A program made the translations under genes and the position numbers. Positions 44,322 to 53,359 of a DNA stretch of 64,000 bases are shown piece after piece (positions within the stretch are counted from its first letter, which is position 1; each line of letters begins with the position of its first letter). A model generated the notes under the pieces. It ran no database searches and had not been told where the DNA came from. It was given only the letters and a program-made list of their open reading frames with translations. Source of the stretch: Desulfovibrio intestinalis. Its GTDB lineage: Bacteria > Desulfobacterota > Desulfovibrionia > Desulfovibrionales > Desulfovibrionaceae. The stretch spans positions 1 through 64,000 of the forward strand of contig NZ_JACHGO010000008.1 in assembly GCF_014202345.1 (NCBI RefSeq). Direction: 5' to 3'.

Positions 44322-45092
44322 GTGGATTCTTCTCAGAACTCCCGGCAGGAAGGCGGGCACGCCCCGGCTGCCGCGCCCCAATCGGCTCCCCGGCCCACCC
44401 ATGACGCGGCTGTGGCCGGCATGTTTGGCCGCATCGTGCGCTTTTATGATTTGCTGAACCGCGTTCTCAGCCTGGGTCTTGACCAGTACTGGCGCAAGGT
44501 ACTGGCCCGTAACGTGCGCCTGGGCGATACAGGCGTGGTTCTGGATCTGGCCGCAGGCACCCTGGACGTTTCCCTGGCCATACGCCGCCAGCATCCGACC
44601 GCCATTGTGCCTGCTCTGGATTTTTGCCCGCCCATGCTGGTGCAGGGCACCCGCAAGCTCAAAGGCGACAACACCCGGTGCATCCTGCCCGTTGCGGCTG
44701 ACGCCAAGCGTTTGCCCCTGCCCGATGCCTCCGTGGATTGTCTGACCATAGCCTTCGGCATTCGCAATATCATCCCGCGCGAAGCGGCCTTTGCCGAAAT
44801 GCTGCGCGTGTTGCGCCCCGGCGGGCGGGCCTGCATTCTGGAATTTGGCTCCGGGCGCGAACGTATCTGGGGCGGGCTGTACAACGTATATCTGAATTTT
44901 CTGCTGCCCCGCGTTGGCCGTTTGTTTTCCAAAGATCCTGCGGCCTATGGCTATCTGGCCGACACCATCCGCGCTTTTCCTTCGGCCATTGAGCTGGAAA
45001 AAGAAATGCGCAAGGCTGGTTTTTCCAAAGCCTGGTACCAAAAGCTCACGTCGGGTATTGTATGCCTGCATGTGGGGGAAAAAGCGAAGTAG
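44322..45092 (+). CDS. ubiE: UbiE/MenG-type quinone methyltransferase
   Basis: 256 residues. MFGRIVRFYDLLNRVLSLG is the family opening, VLDLAAGTLDVSL is SAM motif I, and AFGIRNI plus EMLRVLRPGGRACILEFG are later UbiE motifs. In a menaquinone organism it should methylate demethylmenaquinone. It begins with GTG at 44322. With mqnB and the polyprenyl synthase 3 kb downstream it forms part of a menaquinone neighbourhood. Confidence 0.92.
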   Translation: MDSSQNSRQEGGHAPAAAPQSAPRPTHDAAVAGMFGRIVRFYDLLNRVLSLGLDQYWRKVLARNVRLGDTGVVLDLAAGTLDVSLAIRRQHPTAIVPALDFCPPMLVQGTRKLKGDNTRCILPVAADAKRLPLPDASVDCLTIAFGIRNIIPREAAFAEMLRVLRPGGRACILEFGSGRERIWGGLYNVYLNFLLPRVGRLFSKDPAAYGYLADTIRAFPSAIELEKEMRKAGFSKAWYQKLTSGIVCLHVGEKAK

Positions 45093-45499
45093 TTTCTGCG
45101 CCGCGTGTGCCGGGCTTTTCGGGATTTGCCCACGCTCGGCAGAGAACAGGTATTGGCAGCAGCGGTAAAATGCGGCAGGTTGCGGCAAAACGGTAGCCCT
45201 GTATTCCAAATTTGCTGCTGGCAGCAAGCAACGTGTGGAGCAGCGTCGGCAAAGGCCAACCCAAAAGCGTAATGGGCAGGCCCAGTACAAGCTTTTCAAG
45301 TTTTGCGGCGTCCAGACCGCACCGCGCATGCAATGGCTGAAGCAATGCTTTTACGCAGGACAACACGCGATGATGCATAGCCGGTTTACGGGTTGACGCC
45401 CTGCCAGCAGTGCGGCTTGCTGCAAAGCCCTCCGCGCTACCGAAAGCGGCACAGCATATTCGCACGCGGATATTTTTACACGTTCAATGGCAAAATGCT
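45093..45499. other. Gap without a recognised gene
   Basis: About 400 bases between ubiE and the convergent DUF2065 gene. I see no strong terminator, RNA or gene in it. Confidence 0.4.
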
Positions 45500-45697
45500 C
45501 TAGTGCGAAGCAAGCCAGACGAGCAGCAAGCCCAAAGCCAGTGCCGCCAGCCCGACTATTCGCAGGCGGCTTTCAGGCAAGGGCAAAAGACTCAGCAGTG
45601 CGCGGCGCATGCCGCCAGGGAACAGCGTCCAGCACAGCCCCTCAAGCACTACGGCAAGGCCCAGGGCGCGAAGAAAGAGTTCAATATTAAATTCCAT
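45500..45697 (-). CDS. DUF2065/YjeT-like small membrane protein
   Basis: 65 residues with two transmembrane segments (about 7-24 and 45-63), GLAVVLEGLCWTLFPGGMRR between them. It matches the DUF2065 layout; function unknown. The ATG at 45697 fits the family's N-terminus (MEFNIELFLRALGLAVV), although only a weak A-rich ribosome-binding site is seen. It diverges from the nucleotide-sugar dehydrogenase gene 46 bp away. Confidence 0.8.
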   Translation of the reverse strand: MEFNIELFLRALGLAVVLEGLCWTLFPGGMRRALLSLLPLPESRLRIVGLAALALGLLLVWLASH

Positions 45698-45743
45698 GCT
45701 TTTTTGGTGACGAAAAAAGCCTGTTTTGTAAAGGAATGAAATT

Positions 45744-47057
45744 ATGGTGACATTCGAGGCTCTGCAACAAGGCAAGGAAACGCTGGCCGTCGTCGGCCTT
45801 GGCTATGTGGGTTTGCCCCTGGCCGTTGCCCTTTCGCGCCACATGAAGGTGCTGGGTTTTGACATCAGCGCCCCCCGCATCAAGGAACTGCAAGACGGAC
45901 ATGACCGCACCCGCGAAGTGGACGACGTCAAGCTGCAGGCAGCTGATGTGCGCTATACCTGCGACCCTGCCGAACTCAAGGAAGCTGCCGTCATCATCGT
46001 GGCCGTGCCCACGCCCATTGACGACCACCGCTCCCCTGACCTCACCCCCGTGGTGGGCGCAAGCAAAACCGTTGGCCAGCATATGAGCAAGGGTTGCGTG
46101 GTGGTGTACGAATCCACCGTCTATCCCGGCCTGACCGAAGAAATCTGCGTACCCATCCTTGAGCGCGAGTCCGGCCTTACATTTGGCAAGGACTTCACCA
46201 TCGGCTACTCGCCGGAACGCATCAATCCCGGCGACAAGGTGCATACCCTTGAAACCATCACCAAGATCGTTTCCGGCTCGGACGAACCCACCGCTGATCT
46301 GCTGGTGAAGGTCTACGGTTCCGTGGTCACGGCGGGCATCCACCGGGCCTCCAGCATCAAGGTGGCCGAGGCTGCCAAGGTGATTGAAAACACCCAGCGC
46401 GACCTCAACATCGCCCTTATGAACGAGCTTGCCATCATCTTTGGCAGACTGGGCATCGACACCCTTGAAGTGCTTGAAGCCGCTGGCAGCAAATGGAACT
46501 TCCTGCCCTTCCGTCCCGGCCTTGTGGGCGGGCATTGCATTGGCGTGGACCCCTACTACCTCACCTATAAGGCCGAGGAACTGGGCTTTCACCCCGAAGT
46601 TATTCTGGCTGGCCGCCGCATCAACGACAATATGGGCAAATATGTGGCCGAATGCGTGGTCAAACGCCTGATCAAGAGCGGTCGCGTCATCAGCGGCGCC
46701 CGTGTGGGCATCTTTGGCTTCACCTTCAAGGAAAATGTGCCGGACCTGCGCAATACCCGCGTGGTGGACGTTATCCGCGAGCTTGAAGATTACGGCGTAC
46801 AGGTGCTGGTAAGCGATGCCGAGGCCGATCCCGCCGAAGCCATGCACGAATACGGCCAGACCCTGCTGCCTCAGGAAGACCTGAACAATCTGGACGCTTT
46901 TATCCTGACGGTGGGACACAGCGCTTACAAGGCTCTGACCCCCGAAAAAATCAAGAGCCTCTTTGCCCAGCCCGACAAAGCCGTGGTGCTGGACGTGAAA
47001 AGCTTCTTCGACCCTGTCGCCATGAGCGGCGCGGGCATAGATTACTGGAGGCTGTAA
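45744..47057 (+). CDS. UDP-hexosamine 6-dehydrogenase (WecC/WbpO/TviB family)
   Basis: 437 residues. VVGLGYVGLPLAVALS is the NAD loop, VPTPIDDHRSPDL and YSPERINPGDK are conserved for the UDP-N-acetylhexosamine group, and the catalytic Cys is in GGHCIGVDPYYL. It oxidises a UDP-HexNAc (probably UDP-GalNAc or ManNAc) to the uronic acid for surface polysaccharide. It leads a tight run with mqnB (5-bp gap), polyprenyl synthase and purL. Confidence 0.9.
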   Translation: MVTFEALQQGKETLAVVGLGYVGLPLAVALSRHMKVLGFDISAPRIKELQDGHDRTREVDDVKLQAADVRYTCDPAELKEAAVIIVAVPTPIDDHRSPDLTPVVGASKTVGQHMSKGCVVVYESTVYPGLTEEICVPILERESGLTFGKDFTIGYSPERINPGDKVHTLETITKIVSGSDEPTADLLVKVYGSVVTAGIHRASSIKVAEAAKVIENTQRDLNIALMNELAIIFGRLGIDTLEVLEAAGSKWNFLPFRPGLVGGHCIGVDPYYLTYKAEELGFHPEVILAGRRINDNMGKYVAECVVKRLIKSGRVISGARVGIFGFTFKENVPDLRNTRVVDVIRELEDYGVQVLVSDAEADPAEAMHEYGQTLLPQEDLNNLDAFILTVGHSAYKALTPEKIKSLFAQPDKAVVLDVKSFFDPVAMSGAGIDYWRL

Positions 47058-47062
47058 GCCGC

Positions 47063-47836
47063 GTGAGTCTGCTTATCTGCGTCGCTACCGGCCCGGAACT
47101 GGCGGGCCTTTTGCCGGATTTTGCACCGCCTTTGGAAACTGGCGCAAAATCCGGCGGCAGCGATGCGCCAGCGGCTTCCACCGCCGCAAGCTGGCCCGAA
47201 ATGCAGCTCTGGCCAACAAGGCTCAAAACAGGCAATGCCCTGTGCTGCATAACGGGCGTTGGCCCCATCAACGCGGCTTTGGCTCTTGGTCATGTTCTGA
47301 GCCGGGCCGAAGCAGAAGGCACGCCCGTAAGCGCGGTGCTCAACGCGGGGCTTGCCGGAGCATTTGACCTTGAGGCCAATCCCCTGCTTTCGCACTGCCT
47401 TGTGCGGGAAGAAATCTGGCCCGAGTACGGCCTGCACGACGGACAAAGTGTCACTGCCGGAGCTTTTGGCTTTCCGCAGTGGCAACCCCCGCAAGGCGAG
47501 GCCGTGCGGGACAAGTTGACGCTGCCGGGCGTTGAAGCCCTGGCCCCCTTTGGCGGCAAATGCGCAGAAGACGCTCTGCCCCACTGCCGTTCGCTTACGG
47601 TAGCTGGCGTCAGCGCCAGTTTTGCCCGAGCCGCAGACTTGCGTGGCCGCTATAAGGCCGACCTGGAAAATATGGAAGGCTTTGCCGTGGCATACGCCTG
47701 CGCACGCCAGGGCATTCCCTGTGTGGAAGTACGCAGCGTGTCCAACAAGGTAGGGCCACGCGCCAGGGAAGAAAAAGATTTTCCCGGTGCGCTGCGCTCA
47801 CTGGCGCAGGTGCTGCCCGCCCTTAACCTTATCTGA
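47063..47836 (+). CDS. mqnB: Futalosine hydrolase MqnB
   Basis: 257 residues, nucleoside phosphorylase fold. ITGVGPINAALALGHVL, VLNAGLAGAFD and the substrate-binding LENMEGFAVAYAC are as in MqnB. It removes hypoxanthine from futalosine in the alternative menaquinone pathway used by many anaerobes that lack MenD-type synthesis. It starts with GTG at 47063. The downstream polyprenyl synthase supplies the side chain for the same product. Confidence 0.9.
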   Translation: MSLLICVATGPELAGLLPDFAPPLETGAKSGGSDAPAASTAASWPEMQLWPTRLKTGNALCCITGVGPINAALALGHVLSRAEAEGTPVSAVLNAGLAGAFDLEANPLLSHCLVREEIWPEYGLHDGQSVTAGAFGFPQWQPPQGEAVRDKLTLPGVEALAPFGGKCAEDALPHCRSLTVAGVSASFARAADLRGRYKADLENMEGFAVAYACARQGIPCVEVRSVSNKVGPRAREEKDFPGALRSLAQVLPALNLI

Positions 47837-47844
47837 GTAGCGAC

Positions 47845-48810
47845 ATGATTCAACTCAAAGCACGCCTTGCACTGGAACTGCCCGCCATCAACCGCGCTCT
47901 GGACAAGGCCGTGGACACCTTGCCAGAACCCGTACGTCCGGTGACGCGCCACATCTTCGAGGCTGGCGGCAAACGCCTGCGCCCTCTGCTTACGGTGCTT
48001 ACGGCACGTTTGCTGGGAAACAACAATGAAGATATCCTGGATCTGGCCGTCACCCTTGAAATGCTGCATGCCGCCACCCTGCTGCACGACGATGTGCTGG
48101 ACAACGCCGTAAGCCGCCGGGGCAAACCCGCGGCCCATACGCTCTACAACGTGTCCAGCGTCATCCTGGCTGGCGATGCCCTGCTGGCAGGCGCCAATGC
48201 CCTTGTGGCCCAAAGGGGCGATCCGCGCCTTTCGCACTGTTTTTCCGAGGCCACAAGTCAGACAGCTGCAGGCGAAATTCTTGAAATCGCGTCCCAGGGC
48301 AGTGTGGATTCCAGCGCCGCCCAGTATGAAGAAATGGTGCGCGGCAAAACGGCATGGCTTATCCGCGCCGCCTGTGAAATGGGCGCGCTGGCAGCAGGAG
48401 CCGACGACAAGACCGTGGCCGCTGCCGCCGCCTACGGCGAAAACCTTGGCATGGCCTTTCAGATGGTGGACGACGCGCTGGACTTTGCCCCCGAAAGCGT
48501 TACGGGCAAGCCCACTGGCGGCGACGTGCGCGAAGGCAAGCTGACCCCGCCCCTGCGCCTCTACCGCGACAGCCTGAGCCAGGCTGACCGCAAAGATTTT
48601 GACGCGGCCTTTACCAGCCTGAGCATGACCGGGGCCGACGCCGAGGCCATTGCACTGCGCATACGCGAGGCAGGCTTTGACGCCGCCGTTCGCCGTCAGG
48701 CCGATACTTTTCTTGACGCGGCAAGGCATGCCCTCAACAGCCTGCCCGACAAGTCCGAGCGCAAGGTCATGTTCCACATGGCCGACTATGTGCGCGACAG
48801 AAAGAAATAA
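47845..48810 (+). CDS. Trans-polyprenyl diphosphate synthase
   Basis: 321 residues. The first Asp-rich motif is LLHDDVLDNA (DDxxD) and the second is MVDDALDF, with GGKRLRPLLTVL near the start. It elongates farnesyl diphosphate to the long side chain of menaquinone; chain length (C30-C40) cannot be set from motifs alone. It is 8 bp behind mqnB. Confidence 0.92.
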   Translation: MIQLKARLALELPAINRALDKAVDTLPEPVRPVTRHIFEAGGKRLRPLLTVLTARLLGNNNEDILDLAVTLEMLHAATLLHDDVLDNAVSRRGKPAAHTLYNVSSVILAGDALLAGANALVAQRGDPRLSHCFSEATSQTAAGEILEIASQGSVDSSAAQYEEMVRGKTAWLIRAACEMGALAAGADDKTVAAAAAYGENLGMAFQMVDDALDFAPESVTGKPTGGDVREGKLTPPLRLYRDSLSQADRKDFDAAFTSLSMTGADAEAIALRIREAGFDAAVRRQADTFLDAARHALNSLPDKSERKVMFHMADYVRDRKK

Positions 48811-48835
48811 GCTGTAACCTCACGAGGAAGCACCA

Positions 48836-51835
48836 ATGCTCTACCGGGTGGAAACCGGCCTGCACGCCGGACTGGACGATACACAGGGTCGCAAGACGGC
48901 CCAGCATCTGCTCAAGGCTCTCAACCTGTCCACGGGTGCCGTGCGTCAGATCAAGGTCTTTACGGCCGAAGGGCTCAATGAAGCTCAGGTCAGGCGGCTG
49001 CTGGACGAAGGCATCTGGCACGACCCCATCTTGCAGGCGGCCTCTCTTGAGCCTCTGCCCGCAGGCCAGCCCGAACCGGACTGGTATGTGGAAGTGGGCT
49101 TTCGTCCCGGCGTGACCGACAACGAAGCCCGCACCGCCCGCGACACCGCCGCAATGGTGCTGGACATCCCCCGCGACAGCCTGCGCGTGTACACCGCCGT
49201 GCAGCACCGCATTGTCAATGATCCGGCTGCTCCGCTGACCCGCGAACAGGTGGACATGCTGGCGCGCGACCTGCTCTGCAACACGCTCATTCAGCGCTAC
49301 CGCATCAAGAGCCGCCAGGAATGGCAGGCCAACCCCGGCTTTGAAGCGCAGGCCGCCCAGGTCACAGGCGAAGCCAACGACACGGTGGACACCATCACCC
49401 TGTCCGGCATGAATGACGACGACCTCACCCAGGCCAGCCGCTCCAATACCTGGGCCTTGAATCTCAAGGAAATGCACTGCATTCGCGACCAGTTCACCGC
49501 CCCCGACGAAGTGTCCCGGCGCAAGGCAATCGGCCTGCCCGGCGACCCCACTGACGTGGAAATGGAAGTGCTGGCCCAAACCTGGTCCGAGCACTGCAAG
49601 CACAAAATTTTCGCCTCGCGCATCAATTACACTGATGCGGATACGAACCGCCACGAAGTGGTGGACAACCTTTACAAGACCTGCATTCGCGACGCCACGG
49701 CCATTTTGCGCGAGCGCATGGGGCCCAATGACTACTGCAAGTCCGTCTTCAAGGACAACGCGGGCGTCATCGCCTTTATCAACGGCTATGATGCCTGCAT
49801 CAAGGTAGAAACCCACAACAGCCCTTCTGCTCTGGATCCCTACGGCGGTGCGCTTACGGGTATTGTGGGCGTCAACCGCGATCCTATGGGTACGGGCATG
49901 GGCGCGGAACTTGTCTGCAATACAGACGTGTTCTGCTTTGCCTCGCCCTTCCACGACAAGCCCCTGCCCCCGCGCCTGCTGCACCCCCGCCGCGTGCTGG
50001 AAGGCGTGCGTGAAGGCGTGGAACACGGCGGCAACAAGTCCGGCATTCCCACGGTCAACGGCTCTCTGGTTTTTGACGAGCGCTTTTTGGGCAAGCCGCT
50101 GGTATACTGCGGCACTGTCGGCGTGATTCCGGCTGAAATCCACGGCCGTCCCGGCTGGTTCAAAAAGGCCGAAACTGGCGACTTTATCGTCATGACTGGC
50201 GGTCGCATAGGCAAGGACGGCATCCACGGAGCCACCTTCTCCTCCGAAGAACTGCACGAAGGTTCGCCTGCCACTGCTGTTCAGATCGGTGACCCCATCA
50301 CCCAGCGCAAGATGTATGACTTCATCATGCGCGCCCGTGACCTTGGCCTGTACCACGCCATCACCGACAACGGCGCTGGCGGCCTGTCCTCTTCCGTGGG
50401 TGAAATGGCGGAAGATACGGGCGGCTGCGTGCTGGATATCGCCAAAGCCCCTCTCAAGTACGACGGCCTGCGCCCCTGGGAAATCCTGCTCTCCGAAGCG
50501 CAGGAACGCATGACCCTGGCCGTGCCGGCCGAAAAGCTGGACGAGTTTATGGAACTGGCTGCCCGTATGGACGTGGAAGCCACGGCCCTCGGCACGTTCA
50601 CCGAGTCCGGCTACTTTGAGGTGCGCTACAATGACCGCATTGTGGCCTCCATGCCCATGCAGTTCATGCATGAAGGCGTGCCCCAGCTTGAGCTGGAAGC
50701 CGAATGGAAGGCCCCTGAAATCAAGGAAATCTGTGTGGATGTGGCCGATGCGGACCAGGGCGCTTTTCTCAAGCGCATGCTGAGCCGCCTCAACATCTGC
50801 TCCAAGGAATACATCATCCGCCAGTACGACCACGAAGTGCGCGGCGGCAGCGTCATCAAGCCTCTGGTGGGCGTCAAGCGCGACGGCCCGGCAGACGCGG
50901 GAGTGCTGCGTCCCCTGCTGGAATCGGACGCGGGCCTTGTGATCTCTCACGGCATCTGCCCCAAGTTCAGCGATTACGACACCTACTGGATGATGGCCAA
51001 CGCAATGGACGAGGCCATACGCAACGCGGTGGCCGTAGGCGCTGATCCCGACGCGCTGGCCGGGGTGGACAACTTCTGCTGGTGCGACCCTGTGGTCAGC
51101 CCCACCAACCCCGATGGCCGCTACAAGCTGGCGCAGCTTGTGCGCGCCTGCCGCGCCCTGCGCCAGTTCAGCCTGGCCTTCGGCGTGCCTTGCATTTCCG
51201 GCAAGGACTCGATGAAGAACGACTACACGGGCGGCGGCGAGCGCATCTCCATTCCGCCCACTGTGTTGTTCTCCGTGCTGGGCGTCATCCGCAACGTCAC
51301 GGCCACCCAGACGTCAGACTTCAAGAAAGCTGGCGACTACATCTACCTGCTGGGCGGCACCTGGAACGAAATGGCGGGCAGCGAAGCCTGCGACGAACTG
51401 GGCATCAAGGGCGGCCATGTGCCTCATGTGGACGCGGCCTCTGCAATGGCCCGCTACCGTGCGGTTTCCGCTCTTATGGGCCAGCGGGCCATCTCCGCCT
51501 GCCACGACTGCTCTGACGGTGGTCTGGCTGTGGCCCTGGCTGAAATGTGCATTGGCGGCCGTTTGGGCGCTGAACTGGACCTGGACGCGGTGCACGCCAT
51601 GCAGTGCATGAACAAAACCGAACTGCTGTACAGCGAAAGCGCCAGCCGTCTGCTTGTCAGCGTAAAGCCCGAACTGGCTATGATCTTTGATGCTCTTGGC
51701 CAGTGGCAGCTCTGCTCGCGCGTGGGCGTGGTCACCACCGACGAGCGTCTGACAATGAAGTCTGGCGACAGCGTCATTGCCAGCGAGCATGTGGAAGATC
51801 TGGCGCGCGCCTTCAAGGTGACGCTGGACTGGTAA
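48836..51835 (+). CDS. purL: Phosphoribosylformylglycinamidine synthase, PurS-PurL fusion
   Basis: 999 residues. An N-terminal PurS-like part (about 1-165) is joined to the PurL domains. KVETHNSPSALDPYGGA and GGRIGKDGIHGATFSSEE mark the first half, and CISGKDSMKND and SACHDCSDGGLAVALAE mark the second half. There is no C-terminal glutaminase, so a separate PurQ is needed. The enzyme makes FGAM in purine synthesis with ATP. A GAGGAAG site precedes the ATG. It ends a run of genes otherwise devoted to quinone and sugar metabolism. Confidence 0.93.
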   Translation: MLYRVETGLHAGLDDTQGRKTAQHLLKALNLSTGAVRQIKVFTAEGLNEAQVRRLLDEGIWHDPILQAASLEPLPAGQPEPDWYVEVGFRPGVTDNEARTARDTAAMVLDIPRDSLRVYTAVQHRIVNDPAAPLTREQVDMLARDLLCNTLIQRYRIKSRQEWQANPGFEAQAAQVTGEANDTVDTITLSGMNDDDLTQASRSNTWALNLKEMHCIRDQFTAPDEVSRRKAIGLPGDPTDVEMEVLAQTWSEHCKHKIFASRINYTDADTNRHEVVDNLYKTCIRDATAILRERMGPNDYCKSVFKDNAGVIAFINGYDACIKVETHNSPSALDPYGGALTGIVGVNRDPMGTGMGAELVCNTDVFCFASPFHDKPLPPRLLHPRRVLEGVREGVEHGGNKSGIPTVNGSLVFDERFLGKPLVYCGTVGVIPAEIHGRPGWFKKAETGDFIVMTGGRIGKDGIHGATFSSEELHEGSPATAVQIGDPITQRKMYDFIMRARDLGLYHAITDNGAGGLSSSVGEMAEDTGGCVLDIAKAPLKYDGLRPWEILLSEAQERMTLAVPAEKLDEFMELAARMDVEATALGTFTESGYFEVRYNDRIVASMPMQFMHEGVPQLELEAEWKAPEIKEICVDVADADQGAFLKRMLSRLNICSKEYIIRQYDHEVRGGSVIKPLVGVKRDGPADAGVLRPLLESDAGLVISHGICPKFSDYDTYWMMANAMDEAIRNAVAVGADPDALAGVDNFCWCDPVVSPTNPDGRYKLAQLVRACRALRQFSLAFGVPCISGKDSMKNDYTGGGERISIPPTVLFSVLGVIRNVTATQTSDFKKAGDYIYLLGGTWNEMAGSEACDELGIKGGHVPHVDAASAMARYRAVSALMGQRAISACHDCSDGGLAVALAEMCIGGRLGAELDLDAVHAMQCMNKTELLYSESASRLLVSVKPELAMIFDALGQWQLCSRVGVVTTDERLTMKSGDSVIASEHVEDLARAFKVTLDW

Positions 51836-51863
51836 ATACCGTCTCAACAAAGCGCAGAGAATA

Positions 51864-51898
51864 GAAATGCCGTTGGCGACAGCCAGCGGCATTTCTTC
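51864..51898 (+). terminator. Terminator after purL
   Basis: GAAATGCCGTTGGC (51864-51877) pairs with GCCAGCGGCATTTC (51882-51895), one G-T pair, 4-nt loop, followed by TTCGT. The 200 bases after it are AT-rich and should hold the promoter of the amidohydrolase gene. Confidence 0.85.
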
Positions 51899-52103
51899 GT
51901 ATACTCCGCAGCTGGTCTGTGGCTTCCCATATTCGATATGGCACTTGCTATTATTTATACCAACAAAACCATAGTATTAGCATTTGCCATCTCGTAAACC
52001 GAGGTATATGGTTGGGCATATAGTATTTTAACATGGGATATTACGCTGCTGGCGGTCCGTCCCTGCCCGTGGGTGGGCTGTCTCCATAGCAAAGGAGAAA
52101 ACC

Positions 52104-53291
52104 ATGTACCATATGCGTGAAGAAGCGGAAGGCATCAGATCCCAGCTGACGATGTGGCGTGAAACCCTGCACCGGCACCCCGAGCTGAGTTTCAAGGAAT
52201 TCTGGACCACCGACTACCTGAAAAAAGAACTGGTCGGTATGGGCATAGAAATTGTCGACTGGGGCGGCGAAACAGGCGTTGTTGGCCTGCTGCACGGCCC
52301 CCGCCCCGGCAAATGCGTGGCCCTGCGGGCCGATATCGATGCGCTGCCCATTGATGAAAAAAGCGGCGTCGCCTTTGCCTCGGAAAATCCGGGCGTCATG
52401 CATGCCTGTGGGCATGACAGCCACATGGCCGCCCTGTTGGGCGCAGCCCGCCTTTTGTCCAGCCGCAAGGATGATCTCAAGGGCACGGTAAAGTTTATTT
52501 TTCAACCTGCGGAAGAAATCTTCGCTGGCGGTGCCCTTATGGTCAAAAAGGGCGTGCTTGAAAATCCTCATGTGGACTTCATTTTCGGCCAGCACAACAT
52601 CTGCGAATACCCGGCGGGTAAAGGTCTTATTTCCCCCGGTCCCATCATGGCCTGTTCGGCTTTCATTTCCATTACAGTTCACGGCAAGGGCGGTCACGGC
52701 GCAGTGCCGCATCTGGCTCACGATCCTGTTGTGGCCGCAGCCGCCATCGTGTCTGCACTGCAAACCATAGTCAGCCGCGAAATGCGGCCCACCGAGGCTG
52801 TGGTGGTCACCATAGGCAGCATACACGGCGGCACCGTGGCCAACGTCATTCCCGATACTGTCACCATGCAGGGTACCGTGCGCTGCTTTGACCTTGAACT
52901 CTTTCACGAACTTGAAGACCGCCTGCGGCGCGTTATTGAAAATACCGCCGCCGCGCACAACGTCACAGCCGACTTTGAATACAACAAGCTGGTTCCCAAC
53001 GTGAACAACCCGCCGGAACTTACGGAATGGATGCGCCAAGGCCCCATGAAGGAAGTTTACGGTGAAGAAAATGTGTTGCCCTGCGTACCCAGCATGGGTG
53101 GCGAAGACTTTGCCTGTTATATGGCCGAAACGCCCGGAGTCTTCGTTTGGTTTGGCAGCGGCAACCCGGAAAAAGGCATCAAATTCTCCTGGCATAATCC
53201 AGCGTTCAACGTGGATAACGAAAGCCTGGTCTACGGCGCGGCGCTGTACGCGCAGGTCGCTCTGGACTGGCTGGCCAAGGAAACCGGATAG
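52104..53291 (+). CDS. M20-family amidohydrolase (hippurate hydrolase-like)
   Basis: 395 residues, no signal peptide. Metal-site motifs are HACGHDSHMAALLGAA, FQPAEEIFAGG and FGQHN, and a C-terminal SMGGEDFACYM. Members hydrolyse N-acyl amino acids such as hippurate, N-acetyl or indole-acetyl amino acids in the cytoplasm. The ATG follows AAAGGAGAAAACC. The MFS gene 68 bp downstream suggests uptake and cleavage of one conjugated substrate, which remains unidentified. Confidence 0.9.
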   Translation: MYHMREEAEGIRSQLTMWRETLHRHPELSFKEFWTTDYLKKELVGMGIEIVDWGGETGVVGLLHGPRPGKCVALRADIDALPIDEKSGVAFASENPGVMHACGHDSHMAALLGAARLLSSRKDDLKGTVKFIFQPAEEIFAGGALMVKKGVLENPHVDFIFGQHNICEYPAGKGLISPGPIMACSAFISITVHGKGGHGAVPHLAHDPVVAAAAIVSALQTIVSREMRPTEAVVVTIGSIHGGTVANVIPDTVTMQGTVRCFDLELFHELEDRLRRVIENTAAAHNVTADFEYNKLVPNVNNPPELTEWMRQGPMKEVYGEENVLPCVPSMGGEDFACYMAETPGVFVWFGSGNPEKGIKFSWHNPAFNVDNESLVYGAALYAQVALDWLAKETG

Positions 53292-53300
53292 CAAACATAC

Positions 53301-53330
53301 AGCCGGGCAACGCATGTGCATGGCCCGGCT
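53301..53330 (+). promoter_or_regulatory. Intercistronic hairpin between amidohydrolase and MFS genes
   Basis: AGCCGGGC (53301-53308) and GCCCGGCT (53323-53330), with a 14-nt loop containing GCATGTGC. No T-run follows, so it more likely sets relative expression or mRNA stability than ends transcription. Confidence 0.5.
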
Positions 53331-53359
53331 GATGCATAACAAGTTGAAGGAGATGCCTT

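Noticed and set aside
43689..45329. 546-codon minus-strand frame over the gap before ubiE and through ubiE
   Set aside because: Antisense to ubiE and low in hydrophobic structure; no ribosome-binding site. Treated as a shadow.
48767..50950. 727-codon minus-strand frame inside purL
   Set aside because: Fully antisense to a conserved purine enzyme; Gly/Val/His-rich translation typical of a reverse frame.
52041..53342. 433-codon minus-strand frame over the M20 amidohydrolase
   Set aside because: Antisense to a gene with clear metal-site motifs and a good ribosome-binding site.
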